Positions 31,841 to 40,579 are shown, numbered from the stretch's first letter. The stretch is DNA of 48,577 bases from an uncultured Pelosinus sp. (GCA_900542835.1 UQPB01000025.1:1-48577); one strand, 5' to 3'. The notes: generated by a model not told the origin, from the letters alone. Made by a program: numbers and translations.

Positions 31841-32800
31841 ATGCGTTTTCCAAAACGAAAGCTGGCAATTGTCGGTGTGGGGCATGTCGGCTCGGCAGTG
31901 CTGAACTGCGCGCTGGCTTTTAATCTTGCCGGCGATATTGCGTTGATTGACATTGTGGAAGAGAAGGCGCGGGGAGAAGCGCTGGATGCCAGCCATGGAA
32001 CGGCGTTCGCTTTCAGTCCCAGCGTGCGGATTCATGCCGGCGGCTATGAGGAGTGCAAGGACGCCGACGTCATTATTGTGGCGGCGGGGCCGAGCGTGCT
32101 TCCCGGCGAAGCGCTTGACCGTCTGCTGCTCGCCGAGCGCAATGTGAAAACGATTCGTGATGTGATGACCTGCATCAGCCGTTATACCCGGGATGCGATC
32201 ATTATTGTCATCACCAATCCGCTTGATATTACCGCTTATTGCGCCCAGAACCTGTTCGATTATCCCCGCCACAAGATCCTGGGAACCGGCACTTCGCTGG
32301 AGACGTCAAGGCTGCGGCGAATTCTAGCTGATAAATACCGGGTGGATCCCAAAAATGTTCACGGCTATATGCTGGGTGAGCATGGCAATTCAGCTTTTCC
32401 CGCCTGGAGCCTGGTGCGGATTGCCGGTATTGCCGCCGCTGAGCTGGACGCGTATTTTCAGCCGGAGGAGCCGTTGGATTATGAGGCTGTCGGCGCCCAG
32501 GTGGTCAATGTCGCCTATGATGTTTTGACGCTTAAGGGCTGCACCAATGCCGGTATTGCGATGATTGCCTGCCGGCTGGCCCGGGCGGTTTTTTATGACG
32601 AGCAGGCAATCTTTCCTGTCTCTACCACACTGGAGGGGGAATACGGCTTGGCCGGCGTCGCCCTTAGTCTGCCCTGTGTCGTCAACTCCGGCGGGGTTGC
32701 CCGCAGGCTGGAGGTGCCGTTGACCGACAGGGAGATTGAGCAGCTGACCAAAAGCTTTGACAATTTATCGCAGGTATTAAAAAAGGTTGGTGTTAAATAG
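31841..32800 (+). CDS. L-lactate/malate dehydrogenase family 2-hydroxyacid dehydrogenase
   Basis: The 319-residue protein has the LDH/MDH fold with GVGHVGS at 12-18, Asp37 for NAD over NADP, VITNPLD, the substrate-binding Arg157 in TSRLRR, and catalytic His181 in GEHGNSAFP. The residue that sets substrate choice (Gln in lactate, Arg in malate enzymes) lines up with Val86 in AAGPSVLPGE, and the catalytic Asp partner lines up with Glu154. It is therefore family-sure but substrate-unsure: pyruvate/lactate, a branched 2-oxo acid or another 2-hydroxy acid. AAAGGAG lies before the ATG. No partner gene is adjacent. Confidence 0.88.
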   Translation: MRFPKRKLAIVGVGHVGSAVLNCALAFNLAGDIALIDIVEEKARGEALDASHGTAFAFSPSVRIHAGGYEECKDADVIIVAAGPSVLPGEALDRLLLAERNVKTIRDVMTCISRYTRDAIIIVITNPLDITAYCAQNLFDYPRHKILGTGTSLETSRLRRILADKYRVDPKNVHGYMLGEHGNSAFPAWSLVRIAGIAAAELDAYFQPEEPLDYEAVGAQVVNVAYDVLTLKGCTNAGIAMIACRLARAVFYDEQAIFPVSTTLEGEYGLAGVALSLPCVVNSGGVARRLEVPLTDREIEQLTKSFDNLSQVLKKVGVK

Positions 32801-33040
32801 AGGCAGCAATCGGGGACGGCGGCTGCAAAGTGCCCCTGTCTGACAGAACCTGTCCGCCAAGGCCGCGGCATGCGGCAGTCAGGGCATAAAAAAGAGAATC
32901 CGGCGTCGAACCGCACCCTATTTCCGGGAAATATGTAGTGCCGGGGCGCGGTTCCACCTGTCGGATCATGCGAAAAGAGGGTATTGCCAAAGTAGGCAGG
33001 AACTGATTCCACGGGGGCGGAGAAGACGGAGAGGAACGAT

Positions 33041-33153
33041 TCCACGAAGGACACAGAGGATACACGGAGGTCACAGAGGGAAAAACGGGGTTTTAAACAA
33101 GAGCCATCGTCCTCTGTAACCTCACCGGCCCTCGGTGTCCTCTGTGGAGCGGT
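33041..33153 (+). repeat. Dispersed imperfect palindrome, copy C
   Basis: TCCACGAAGGACACAGAGG, then ATACACGGAGGTCACAGAGG, an AT-rich centre, and a right arm with CGTCCTCTGTAACCTC and CTCGGTGTCCTCTGTGGA. It has the same orientation as copies A and B. Confidence 0.85.
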
Positions 33154-33196
33154 TCCTGTGTTTTTCCTTCCATTGCGGACATGGAAAGAGGCACGA

Positions 33197-33306
33197 TTCC
33201 GCGAAGGACACGGAGGATGCACGTAGGTCACAGAGGAACCCTGAAATTCTTAAACAAAGTCCATCGTCCTCTGTGCACCTCAGCGATCCTCGGTGCCCTC
33301 TGTGGA
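33197..33306 (+). repeat. Dispersed imperfect palindrome, copy D
   Basis: A more diverged copy only 43 bases after copy C: TTCCGCGAAGGACACGGAGG to CGGTGCCCTCTGTGGA. It lies about 50 bases from the IS3 left end. Confidence 0.8.
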
Positions 33307-33422
33307 AAAAGTTCCCCGTATCCTCCTTGGTTCGGACCTGTGGAACGGTTACAGTAAGTTGGACAGAAAAAATAAGGGCATGTAGAATAAAACTATCAAC
33401 CATAAAGGAGCGGATCTCTACT

Positions 33423-33707
33423 GTGTCCAACCCAGTCCGACGCACGTTTACACCTGAATTCAAAAAGCAAATGGCGCAGCTCTATGAAAACGGGAAGTCA
33501 AGAGCAGCGATTGTGGCGGAATATGACCTGACCGCATCTGCTTTAGACCGCTGGATCAAGCAAGCCAAGACCACCGGCTCCTTCAAAGAGAAGGATAATC
33601 GCTCAGCGGAAGAAAATGAGCTCATCGCCTTGCGTAAAGAGCTTCAACAGCTCAAGATGGAGAACGATATTTTAAAGCAAGCCGCGCTGATCATGGGACG
33701 AAAGTAG
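33423..33707 (+). CDS. IS3-family transposase OrfA
   Basis: The 94-residue protein has an N-terminal helix-turn-helix (about 8-50, TPEFKKQMAQLYENGKSRAAI) and a C-terminal leucine-zipper helix (ELIALRKELQQLKMENDILKQA), the normal OrfA layout. It starts at a GTG at 33423 with AAGGAG about 12 bases upstream. The longer open frame to 33135 runs through the dispersed repeats and is not used. The OrfB frame is shifted by -1 and overlaps its end at CGAAAG, so an OrfAB fusion by frameshifting is possible. Confidence 0.88.
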   Translation: MSNPVRRTFTPEFKKQMAQLYENGKSRAAIVAEYDLTASALDRWIKQAKTTGSFKEKDNRSAEENELIALRKELQQLKMENDILKQAALIMGRK

Positions 33708-33748
33708 CTATCATAAAGAACAACTGTGATAAATACTCGGTATCAGCA

Positions 33749-34543
33749 ATGTGTGCCGTCCTACAAATCGCCAGAAGCACCTTCTACTATGAAGCAAAGG
33801 AACAACCGAAAGAAGAGGAACTAACCGAAGCCATTGTGGAGATCTTCCACCAGAATCGAAAAGCCTACGGTACCCGAAAGATCAAGGTTAAACTTCGGGA
33901 GCAAGGCTTCATCGTATCCAGACGTCGCATTGGGCGCATCATGAAGGAGCAGGGACTGGTCTCTACCTATACCATCGCTCAGTATAAGCCCCATAAAACA
34001 GCCTGTAACGAAGCAAAGACGGCGAATGTCTTGGAGCGTAAGTTTGAACAAACGCAAGCCAAACGCTTCGTTGTCAGTGATCTGACCTATGTGAAGGTCC
34101 AAAATAAGTGGCATTACATTTGCGTACTTCTCGACCTATTTAATCGAGAAATCATCGGTCATAGCGCGGGACCAAACAAGGATGCCGCATTGGTGTCTCG
34201 TGCTTTTGCAACGGTGCAGGGTGATTTACGCCAAATTCAATGGTTTCATACTGATCGCGGCAGTGAGTTTAAAAATGAAAAGATGAACGAGCTTTTGGAG
34301 ACCTTTGACATTGGCCGCTCTCTCAGCATGAAAGGCTGTCCCTATGATAATGCGGTGGCCGAAGCCACCTATAAAATCATGAAAACGGAATTCATCCACC
34401 AGATGAGTTTCCACAGCCTTCATCATCTGGAGGTGGAGTTATACGATTTTATCAACTGGTTTAACAAGCATCGAATCCACGGTACTCTCGGTTATCTAAC
34501 TCCTGTTCAGTTTCGCCAACAGGCCCTTAAAAATGTTGTCTGA
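33749..34543 (+). CDS. IS3-family transposase OrfB, DDE integrase domain
   Basis: From its ATG the protein has 264 residues: an HTH_21 region (about 22-75) and the rve core with Asp111 in VSDLTY, Asp169 in FHTDRGSEF, and Glu205 with Lys212 in DNAVAEATYKIMK, a complete D-D-E triad. The frame is open upstream of the ATG and overlaps OrfA, so the active form is probably the OrfAB fusion made by a -1 shift near 33700. No disruption is visible. Confidence 0.92.
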   Translation: MCAVLQIARSTFYYEAKEQPKEEELTEAIVEIFHQNRKAYGTRKIKVKLREQGFIVSRRRIGRIMKEQGLVSTYTIAQYKPHKTACNEAKTANVLERKFEQTQAKRFVVSDLTYVKVQNKWHYICVLLDLFNREIIGHSAGPNKDAALVSRAFATVQGDLRQIQWFHTDRGSEFKNEKMNELLETFDIGRSLSMKGCPYDNAVAEATYKIMKTEFIHQMSFHSLHHLEVELYDFINWFNKHRIHGTLGYLTPVQFRQQALKNVV

Positions 34544-34638
34544 TTTTCTGTTGACAATCCACCTGCTTTTCCTACTCGGTTCTATCAGTGGCTCATTAGA
34601 AGACCGGGGGAGAGATGTTTTCGTCTCCGTGGTCAGCG

Positions 34639-34678
34639 TGCTCCCGCATGCCGGTTTTTTGCGGGAGCCTGTTTTTTT
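34639..34678 (+). terminator. Intrinsic terminator downstream of the IS
   Basis: GCTCCCGCA at 34639-34647 pairs with 34659-34667, followed by nine T-rich bases at 34670-34678. It terminates rightward transcription. It is convergent with the HD gene, whose stop is 12 bases further on. Confidence 0.8.
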
Positions 34679-34690
34679 TCCGTGTAGCGA

Positions 34691-35194
34691 TTAGCGGGAA
34701 AAAGCGGCGGCGTACATCGTTTCTAGCAGATGACGACCGGAGCCGGTGACAAAAATCTTCTCCCGCACGGAACGGATAGCGGCGTCTGTCATTTGGTCCT
34801 CAAAGATATTAACAAGAAAGTCAGCCTCGACCAGAATCTGATAATCGGCGCCGGTGATAGCGTGATAGGTGTGATGATGGGCAATCAGCCAGCAGACGCG
34901 TTCGATGACCGCAGGGTCAATGGCCAGGCGCTGCAGCAGTTTTTGCGCTTCCGGCGGTCCTTCCAGTTGTTGATAGTGACCGGCGCTGCTCTGATAGCGC
35001 AGTTCACTGTTTTTGATGCCGATGTCGTGGGTAAGCGCGGCTATTTCCAGGATCTCCTGCGTTGCAGCGTCAAGCCGCTCCAGCTCGCCGATAAGCTTGG
35101 CCAGCGAGTGGACCTTGAGAAAGTGGCTGATCCGTTTGGCGTCGCCACGGTAATAATCAAGCATTGCCTGTAAAACTGTTGTGATTGTCTGCAT
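34691..35194 (-). CDS. HD-domain phosphohydrolase
   Basis: The 167-residue protein has a compact HD fold: His in FLKVHSLAKLI, the HD pair in AALTHDIG near residue 60, HHHTYH near residue 110 and a late Asp in LVEADFLVNIF. HD proteins of this size hydrolyse phosphate esters or nucleotides; no further domain narrows it. The ATG at 35194 follows AAAAGGAG; the longer frame lacks a ribosome site. It is divergent from the HAD phosphatase gene. Confidence 0.85.
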   Translation of the reverse strand: MQTITTVLQAMLDYYRGDAKRISHFLKVHSLAKLIGELERLDAATQEILEIAALTHDIGIKNSELRYQSSAGHYQQLEGPPEAQKLLQRLAIDPAVIERVCWLIAHHHTYHAITGADYQILVEADFLVNIFEDQMTDAAIRSVREKIFVTGSGRHLLETMYAAAFSR

Positions 35195-35302
35195 GGCATT
35201 ACTCCTTTTCTTTTTAACATCAGTATACTCTTTTTTGGCAAATTGCGTAAGCAGGCAGGAGTTTTGCCTTTTAATCAATAATCAGTCTGTGAGGTGACCG
35301 TA

Positions 35303-36160
35303 TTGCGGCTGATTGTTACGGATATGGATGGTACTTTGTTAAATTCACGGCGTCAGATTCCCGCGGCGAACGCGGCGGCGCTGCAGATGGCTCAGAGTCG
35401 CGGCTGCGAAATTGCCATTGCCACAGGCCGTACCTATGCCAATGCGCTGGCGCTCTGCCGTGATGCGGGATTAAATCCGCATATTATTTCCAATCATGGT
35501 GCATTTGTCCATAGCAAAAGCGGCAAACGGCTTTTGGCGACGGGACTGGCTAAGGCCCGGATCCAGAGAGCGCTGACCTGGCTGGACAGCCGTCGCTATT
35601 ATTACAATATCTGCACCGACACCCATTCGTATGTGCCGGCTGGCAGCGACCGTATTCTGGCTCAGGACTATCAGGAAGCCGGCAGCGTGATTGACGGCGT
35701 CACTGCCGAAGCGGTTAAAGCCGCGATTGCCTACTTTTGCCGCGCTTCCGCCGGCCGGACGCTGGTCAGCGGCATTGACGAGATTCTTGACAAGGATCTT
35801 GCCTATGGCAGTATTGTGGCGATTAGCTTTGACCGGGATAAGCTTGCGGCCGGCCGCAGCTATTTTGGCGCTGCTGCCGGGCTGGCCTTAAATATCGCCG
35901 GTGATACCATTTTTGAGCTGGTTGACGCCGGGGCTTCCAAGGGGCTGGCGCTGGAGCGTCTGTGCGACTGGCTGCGGCTGCCGCTGGCGGAGACCATGGC
36001 CATTGGCGACCACTATAATGACCTTTCGATGCTGCGGCGGGCCGGCCTCAGCATTGCCATGGGCAATGCCGAAGCGGCGGTAAAATCGGTTTGCAATGAG
36101 GTTACGCTGACAAACGATTGTAACGGCGTGGCGGCTTGTGTGCGAAAGCATATCGGCTGA
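35303..36160 (+). CDS. Cof-type HAD-IIB family phosphatase
   Basis: The 285-residue protein has HAD motif I DMDGTLL at residues 6-12, motif II in IAIATGRTY, motif III Lys in ASKGLAL, and motif IV GDHYNDLSML, followed by AMGNAEAAVKS. This is the Cof/IIB subgroup, which dephosphorylates sugar phosphates, phosphorylated cofactors or nucleotides. The chosen start is TTG at 35303, five bases after AGGTGA; a GTG at 35294 is inside the ribosome site. It probably acts alone. Confidence 0.92.
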   Translation: MRLIVTDMDGTLLNSRRQIPAANAAALQMAQSRGCEIAIATGRTYANALALCRDAGLNPHIISNHGAFVHSKSGKRLLATGLAKARIQRALTWLDSRRYYYNICTDTHSYVPAGSDRILAQDYQEAGSVIDGVTAEAVKAAIAYFCRASAGRTLVSGIDEILDKDLAYGSIVAISFDRDKLAAGRSYFGAAAGLALNIAGDTIFELVDAGASKGLALERLCDWLRLPLAETMAIGDHYNDLSMLRRAGLSIAMGNAEAAVKSVCNEVTLTNDCNGVAACVRKHIG

Positions 36161-36232
36161 TCGCCGCGCGCGTCCGCGTCTGGTCATAGCAGCCGGCAGC
36201 AGCTCCGGTAAAAATTTGCGGCAGAGATGATC

Positions 36233-36424
36233 TTCTTGCTCCCGGCATGGTCACGCTCTCTCCGGTGTCAGGCACTGCGGATGCTGGAAACGGATTTTCG
36301 GATCACCCATGCGACAATCCAGCTCGAGACAGATGTGCTGACGCACGCGGAATGTATGGTTGATGCGGGGCGTGAGCACTGCGGTTGCAGCCGCACCGGT
36401 GCGCTGGCGACGGCAGAAATTTAG
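36233..36424 (+). pseudogene. Remnant of a CDF (CzcD/ZitB-like) cation exporter C-terminus
   Basis: Only about 60 codons remain. The text QALRMLETDFRITHATIQLE matches the end of the cytoplasmic domain of cation diffusion facilitators, where the pattern is xALxxLxxxFGIxHxTIQxE, and AWS just before it recalls the HxWS motif of the same domain. The six membrane segments and the rest are absent, and what precedes is not coding. A decayed zinc or cobalt exporter is the best explanation; a chance match is less likely. Confidence 0.6.
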
Positions 36425-36540
36425 CGGACGATTATTCGGTTTCTTTCAGTGTATAAGCAGGATTTTTTGTCTGTGCTGCTAAATTGTATACGAAAGGCAA
36501 ATTTGCTGACTAAAATAGCAAAGAAGCGAAGGGGTTATGT

Positions 36541-37419
36541 ATGAAAAAACCGATTTTTACCGGAGCGGCTACAGCGATTGTCACACCTTTTACTGCCACC
36601 GGCGTTAATTATCCGGCGCTGGCCGAGCTGCTCGAATTCCAGATTAAAGGCTCGGCGGATGCCATTGTCGTCTGCGGCACGACCGGCGAAGCGTCCACCA
36701 TGCCCGACCGGGAGCATATTGATGTTATTGCGTTTACGGTGGATGCAGTTAAAGGGCGCGTGCCGGTGATTGCCGGCGTCGGCAGCAACGATACCCAGCA
36801 CGGCGTCGAATTGTCAAAAGCGGCGGCCGCTACCGGCGCCGACGCGCTGCTGCACGTTACTCCCTACTATAATAAAGCGACGCAGAAGGGACTGTACCAG
36901 CATTTTAAGCTGATTGCCGCCAGTGTCGATATTCCGATTGTGTTATATAACGTCCCGTCACGGACCAGTCTGAATATGACGCCGGAAACCGTACAGGCAC
37001 TTGCCGGAATCGAAAATATTGTCGCTGTCAAGGAATGCAATCTGGGTCAGGTCGGTGATATTGTCAACCTGTGCGGCGATGACTTCAGCGTCTACAGCGG
37101 CGACGACAATTCGGTCCTGCCGGTGCTGTCGCTGGGCGGCAAAGGCGTGATATCTGTTATGGCCAACATCATTCCTCAGGATACGCACGATATGGTACTG
37201 AAGTTTCTCCAGGGCGATGTCGACGGCGCGATTAAGCTGCAGCTGAAGACGCTGAATCTGATTAAGGCGCTGTTCAGCGAGGTCAATCCGATCCCGGTGA
37301 AGGCAGCGGTCAACCTGCTCGGCTTTGCCGCCGGAACCTGCCGCCTGCCGCTGACGGAAATCGAAGAGAAGAATCTCGCCGCGCTGCGGGCGGCGATGCA
37401 AGCTTACGGACTTTTGTGA
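36541..37419 (+). CDS. dapA: 4-hydroxy-tetrahydrodipicolinate synthase
   Basis: The 292-residue (beta/alpha)8 enzyme condenses pyruvate with aspartate semialdehyde, the first step of lysine and diaminopimelate (and dipicolinate) synthesis. It has GTTGEASTM at 46-54, the catalytic Tyr in HVTPYYNKATQKGLY, LYNVPSRT, and the Schiff-base Lys in VAVKECN near residue 162. GAAGGGG precedes the ATG. Length and residues fit true DapA over related aldolases, although the family overlaps. It stands without other lysine genes. No lysine riboswitch is seen in the 115 bases upstream. Confidence 0.93.
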   Translation: MKKPIFTGAATAIVTPFTATGVNYPALAELLEFQIKGSADAIVVCGTTGEASTMPDREHIDVIAFTVDAVKGRVPVIAGVGSNDTQHGVELSKAAAATGADALLHVTPYYNKATQKGLYQHFKLIAASVDIPIVLYNVPSRTSLNMTPETVQALAGIENIVAVKECNLGQVGDIVNLCGDDFSVYSGDDNSVLPVLSLGGKGVISVMANIIPQDTHDMVLKFLQGDVDGAIKLQLKTLNLIKALFSEVNPIPVKAAVNLLGFAAGTCRLPLTEIEEKNLAALRAAMQAYGLL

Positions 37420-37477
37420 ACCGCCGCGCTGCGGGGAGTCCGGTTCTTGCCAAATTAGCGAGAAAAGAGGTTTGATT

Positions 37478-38683
37478 ATGCACTGCGTTCAAGCGGTTAC
37501 GCCGCATATTTTCTGGGTTGGCGGCAATGACAGACGGCTGGAGCGGTTTGAGAATATGTTTCCGCTGCCGCATGGCGTGGCCTATAATTCCTATCTGATT
37601 CTGGATGAAAAGACGGCTCTTATGGACACCGTTGATGCCGCCATCAGCGCCGTATTTCTGGAAAATTTAACGCATACGCTGGCCGGCCGTGAGCTCGATT
37701 ACCTGATTGTCAACCATATGGAGCCCGATCATTGTGCTAATATTGAAGAACTGCTGCGCCGCTATCCGCGTCTGCAGATCGTCGGCAACCGGAAGACCTT
37801 CCAGCTGATCGAGCAGTTTTATCAGTTTGATGCGAAGGCAAACTATTATGAGGTGAAGGAAGGCGACGAACTGCCGCTGGGGCGGCACCGGCTGCGGTTT
37901 ATCTGCGCGCCGATGGTGCACTGGCCGGAAGTGATGTTTACGTATGAACAGACGGAAAAGATCCTTTTTTCCGCCGACGCGTTCGGATCGTTTGGCGCTA
38001 TCGCCGGCAACCTGTTCAGCGATCAGACTGACTTCGAGGGTTTTTTCCTGGATGAAGCCAGACGCTATTACACCAATATTGTCGGCAAATTTGGCGACCA
38101 GGTGCAGGCGGTGCTGAAAAAAGCGGCCAGCCTTGATATCCGCATGATCTGCCCGCTGCACGGACCGGTCTGGCGGCAGTCTCTGCCGTATATCCTAGAG
38201 AAATACGACCGCTGGAGCAAATATCAGCCGGAGAAGCAAGGGGTTGTGCTGATTTACGGCTCCATGTACGGCAATACGGAAAACGTCATGAACCGGATTG
38301 CCGCTAAACTGTCGGCCAAGGGTGTTGCCGATATCCGCATGCACGACGTATCCAAGACGCATCCGTCGTATATCATTGCCGATGCCTGGAAATACAGTAA
38401 TATGGTCGTTGGCGCGCCCACCTACAATATGGGGCTGTATTACGGCATGGATGCACTGCTGCACGAAATGGCGGCTTTGAGGCTGCGCAACCGTAAAGCG
38501 GCCGTTGTCAGCAATCACAGCTGGGCCTGCGCCGCAACCAAGCTGCTGGTATGTCATCTGGAAAAGATGAATATGGAGCTGGTCGGCAAGCCGTTTGAGA
38601 TTAAATCTTCGATGAAGCCGCAGCAGGAAGCGGAGCTGGAACAACTCGTTGATGCAATTTGCACATCCTTGCAAACTGAATAA
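37478..38683 (+). CDS. Flavodiiron protein (FprA-type O2/NO reductase)
   Basis: The 401-residue protein has the metallo-beta-lactamase-like diiron domain (about 1-250) with ligands in NHMEPDHCANI, VHWPEVMFTY, SADAFGSFG and LHGPVWR, and the flavodoxin domain (about 255-395) with GSMYGNTENV and APTYNMGLYYGM for FMN. Such proteins reduce O2 to water or NO to N2O and protect strict anaerobes. No fused rubredoxin is present, so an outside donor is needed. The ATG at 37478 follows GAGG; a TTG six bases earlier is less likely. A perfect hairpin follows the stop. Confidence 0.95.
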   Translation: MHCVQAVTPHIFWVGGNDRRLERFENMFPLPHGVAYNSYLILDEKTALMDTVDAAISAVFLENLTHTLAGRELDYLIVNHMEPDHCANIEELLRRYPRLQIVGNRKTFQLIEQFYQFDAKANYYEVKEGDELPLGRHRLRFICAPMVHWPEVMFTYEQTEKILFSADAFGSFGAIAGNLFSDQTDFEGFFLDEARRYYTNIVGKFGDQVQAVLKKAASLDIRMICPLHGPVWRQSLPYILEKYDRWSKYQPEKQGVVLIYGSMYGNTENVMNRIAAKLSAKGVADIRMHDVSKTHPSYIIADAWKYSNMVVGAPTYNMGLYYGMDALLHEMAALRLRNRKAAVVSNHSWACAATKLLVCHLEKMNMELVGKPFEIKSSMKPQQEAELEQLVDAICTSLQTE

Positions 38684-38690
38684 ACACAGC

Positions 38691-38729
38691 CGACAAAGCC
38701 CGGGAGACGCAGTCTCCCGGGCTTTGTCG
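38691..38729. terminator. Perfect inverted repeat after the flavodiiron gene
   Basis: Arms 38691-38708 and 38712-38729 are perfectly complementary over 18 bases with a three-base loop, eight bases after the stop. No T-tract follows. Confidence 0.7.
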
Positions 38730-38851
38730 CGTCAGCACGGCAGTTTCCTCTCATGCAACAGGGCGACCCGCAATATTTTACCAGTTGAAGGATGCCCTCT
38801 CTGCTGTCTGCCGCAGCCAGTTCTGTCCGGCCCGGATTTTTCAATAAGCAA

Positions 38852-38881
38852 TTGACAGCTTGTTAATAAGAATGTTACTAT
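38852..38881 (+). promoter_or_regulatory. Promoter of the nik operon
   Basis: TTGACA at 38852-38857 and TACTAT at 38876-38881 are 18 bases apart. The AT-rich DNA just downstream contains CTATTTAATAG, a short dyad that could be an operator; no match to the NikR site of enterobacteria is clear. Confidence 0.6.
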
Positions 38882-38995
38882 TTAATAGAATTAATAATAA
38901 GTCTCAGTTGGCTGTGGCTGTGAGGCTGCGGCAGCGATAGAGAGGAAGGGTGTTCAGTGTTGGCAAAACAGAGGCAGAGTAAGGAGGATTTCGGG

Positions 38996-40579
38996 TTGCG
39001 ACTGAGGAATGTATTTGTGTTTTTAGCAATTGGTCTGCTGGCGCTGGCTGTGGCCGGCTGCGGCGGCAACAGCGGCGGTAAAGGGGCAAAAACGGAACTG
39101 GTCTATGCCAGTACCAAGGATATCCGCAATATTAACCCTCATCTGTATGGGGGCGAGCTTGCCGCTCAAAATATGGTGTTCGAGCCGTTAGTGATCAACA
39201 CGGCCGAAGGTGTCAAGCCCTGGCTGGCCGAGAAGTGGACTGTTTCGCCCGATGGCAGGGAGTATACCTTTTCGTTACGCAAGGATGTTAAGTTTAGCGA
39301 TGGCACAGCGTTTAATGCCGAGGCGGTCAAGCTGAATATCGACGCTGTGCTGGCCAACGCCAAGCGGCACGCCTGGCTGGAAATGGTCAACCAGATTGAT
39401 CACGGTGAGGTTGTCGATGAATTTACATACAAGCTGGTGCTGAAACAGCCTTACTATCCGCTGCTGGAGGAGTTGGGACTGACCCGGCCCTTCCGGTTTG
39501 CGTCGCCCAAAAGCTTTGTGAATGGCGGTACCAAGGATGGCGTCAATGGTTATATCGGCACCGGTCCCTGGATCCTGAGCGAGCATAAGCCTAATCAATA
39601 CGCGGTTTTCACTGCTAATAGCAGCTACTGGGGTGTTAAGCCCAAGCTGGCGTCGGTACGCTGGAAGGTTATGCCGGATCATCAGACAATCCTGCTGGCG
39701 CTGCAAAAGGGTGAGATTGACCTGCTGTTCGGGTCTGACGGCGATATGATCGACCTGGACTCGTTCAAGGCATTGCAGAAAGAAGGCAAATATCAGGCGG
39801 TTTTGAGCCAGCCGATTGGCTCGAGGGCAATTTTACTGAATTCGGCGCAGCCGATCACTGCCGATCCGCAGGTGCGCGAGGCCTTCCAATACGCGATCGA
39901 CAAAAAGCAGATTGCGGACGGTATCCTGAACGGTACTGAAATGATTGCCGATACGCTGCTGGCGTCGACCGTTCCTTACTGCAATGTGCCGCTGGCAGCC
40001 CGCGCCTATGATCCGGAAAAGGCTAAGCAGCTTATGGAGGCTGCCGGCTGGAGCGTGGGACCGGACGGCTATCGCTATAAGAATGGCAAGTTGTGTGAGG
40101 TGACTATTTCCTTTAACTCCAATAATGCCCAGGAACGTACCATTAGCGAATTTATTCAGAGCAACCTGAAAGCGATCGGCGTTAAGCTGAAGGTGCTGGG
40201 GGAAGAGAAACAGGCCTTTTTTGATCGGCAAAAAAGCGGTGAATTTGATTTGCAGTATTCGCAGTCGTGGGGCCTGCCGTATGATCCCCACACCTATGTC
40301 TCATCCTGGCGGATTCCGGCCCATGGCGACTATCAGGCCCAGAAGGGTATTAGCCGCAAGGTCTGGCTGGACGATACTATCGGCAGGATTTTGGCCGAAC
40401 AGGATAGTGGCAAACGGCAGCAGCTCTACAACGAGATTCTGACTTATGTACATCAGGAAGCCGTCTATCTGCCGCTGACCTATTCCCGGATCAAGGCAGT
40501 GCATGTTGCGGCCCTGCAGGGCGTGGCATTCAATCCGTCGCAGTTTGAAATTCCTTTTGAGAAAATGTTTTTTCAATAA
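38996..40579 (+). CDS. nikA: Nickel/metallophore ABC transporter binding lipoprotein NikA
   Basis: The 527-residue lipoprotein is an SBP_bac_5 family receptor. The best start is TTG at 38996, eight bases after AAGGAGG; it gives a signal peptide ending in the lipobox AVAGC (Cys22). The longer form from 38957 would bury the signal. The segment SWGLPYDPHTYVSSWRIPAHGDYQAQ is characteristic of NikA-type receptors, which bind nickel through a small chelator. It is the first gene of nikABCDE. Nickel is supported by the NikA-like text, while opine-type metallophores or peptides remain possible. A 400-base gap with a repeat separates it from nikB. Confidence 0.88.
   Translation: MRLRNVFVFLAIGLLALAVAGCGGNSGGKGAKTELVYASTKDIRNINPHLYGGELAAQNMVFEPLVINTAEGVKPWLAEKWTVSPDGREYTFSLRKDVKFSDGTAFNAEAVKLNIDAVLANAKRHAWLEMVNQIDHGEVVDEFTYKLVLKQPYYPLLEELGLTRPFRFASPKSFVNGGTKDGVNGYIGTGPWILSEHKPNQYAVFTANSSYWGVKPKLASVRWKVMPDHQTILLALQKGEIDLLFGSDGDMIDLDSFKALQKEGKYQAVLSQPIGSRAILLNSAQPITADPQVREAFQYAIDKKQIADGILNGTEMIADTLLASTVPYCNVPLAARAYDPEKAKQLMEAAGWSVGPDGYRYKNGKLCEVTISFNSNNAQERTISEFIQSNLKAIGVKLKVLGEEKQAFFDRQKSGEFDLQYSQSWGLPYDPHTYVSSWRIPAHGDYQAQKGISRKVWLDDTIGRILAEQDSGKRQQLYNEILTYVHQEAVYLPLTYSRIKAVHVAALQGVAFNPSQFEIPFEKMFFQ

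Larger units (their letters stand above)
32801..33353. other. Gene-free stretch with two dispersed palindromes next to an IS
   Basis: Apart from copies C and D of the dispersed repeat there is no recognised gene. GGTTCC-type words recur near 32950 and 33150. The left end of the IS3 element begins near 33354. Confidence 0.6.
33354..34562 (+). mobile_element. IS3-family insertion sequence
   Basis: Two overlapping reading frames of IS3 type, OrfA and OrfB, are flanked by imperfect inverted ends: TTGGACAGAAAA near 33359-33370 and its counterpart TTTTCTGTTGACAATCC near 34544-34560. The interior is visibly more AT-rich than the surroundings, consistent with recent arrival. Exact ends and a target duplication could not be fixed by eye, so the borders are approximate. 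Both frames are intact, so the element may be active. Confidence 0.85.

Noticed and set aside
33135..33422. N-terminal extension of the IS3 OrfA
   Set aside because: The extension is the translated dispersed repeat; the GTG at 33423 begins the normal OrfA domain.
33041..34678. Composite transposon or genomic island around the IS3 element
   Set aside because: Only one IS copy is present, with no integrase, tRNA or second end; the flanking repeats occur elsewhere in the window independent of an IS.
36425..36540. Lysine riboswitch before dapA
   Set aside because: The spacer is about 115 bases and shows only a short TTTGCT/AGCAAA dyad, too small and without the conserved lysine-aptamer cores.
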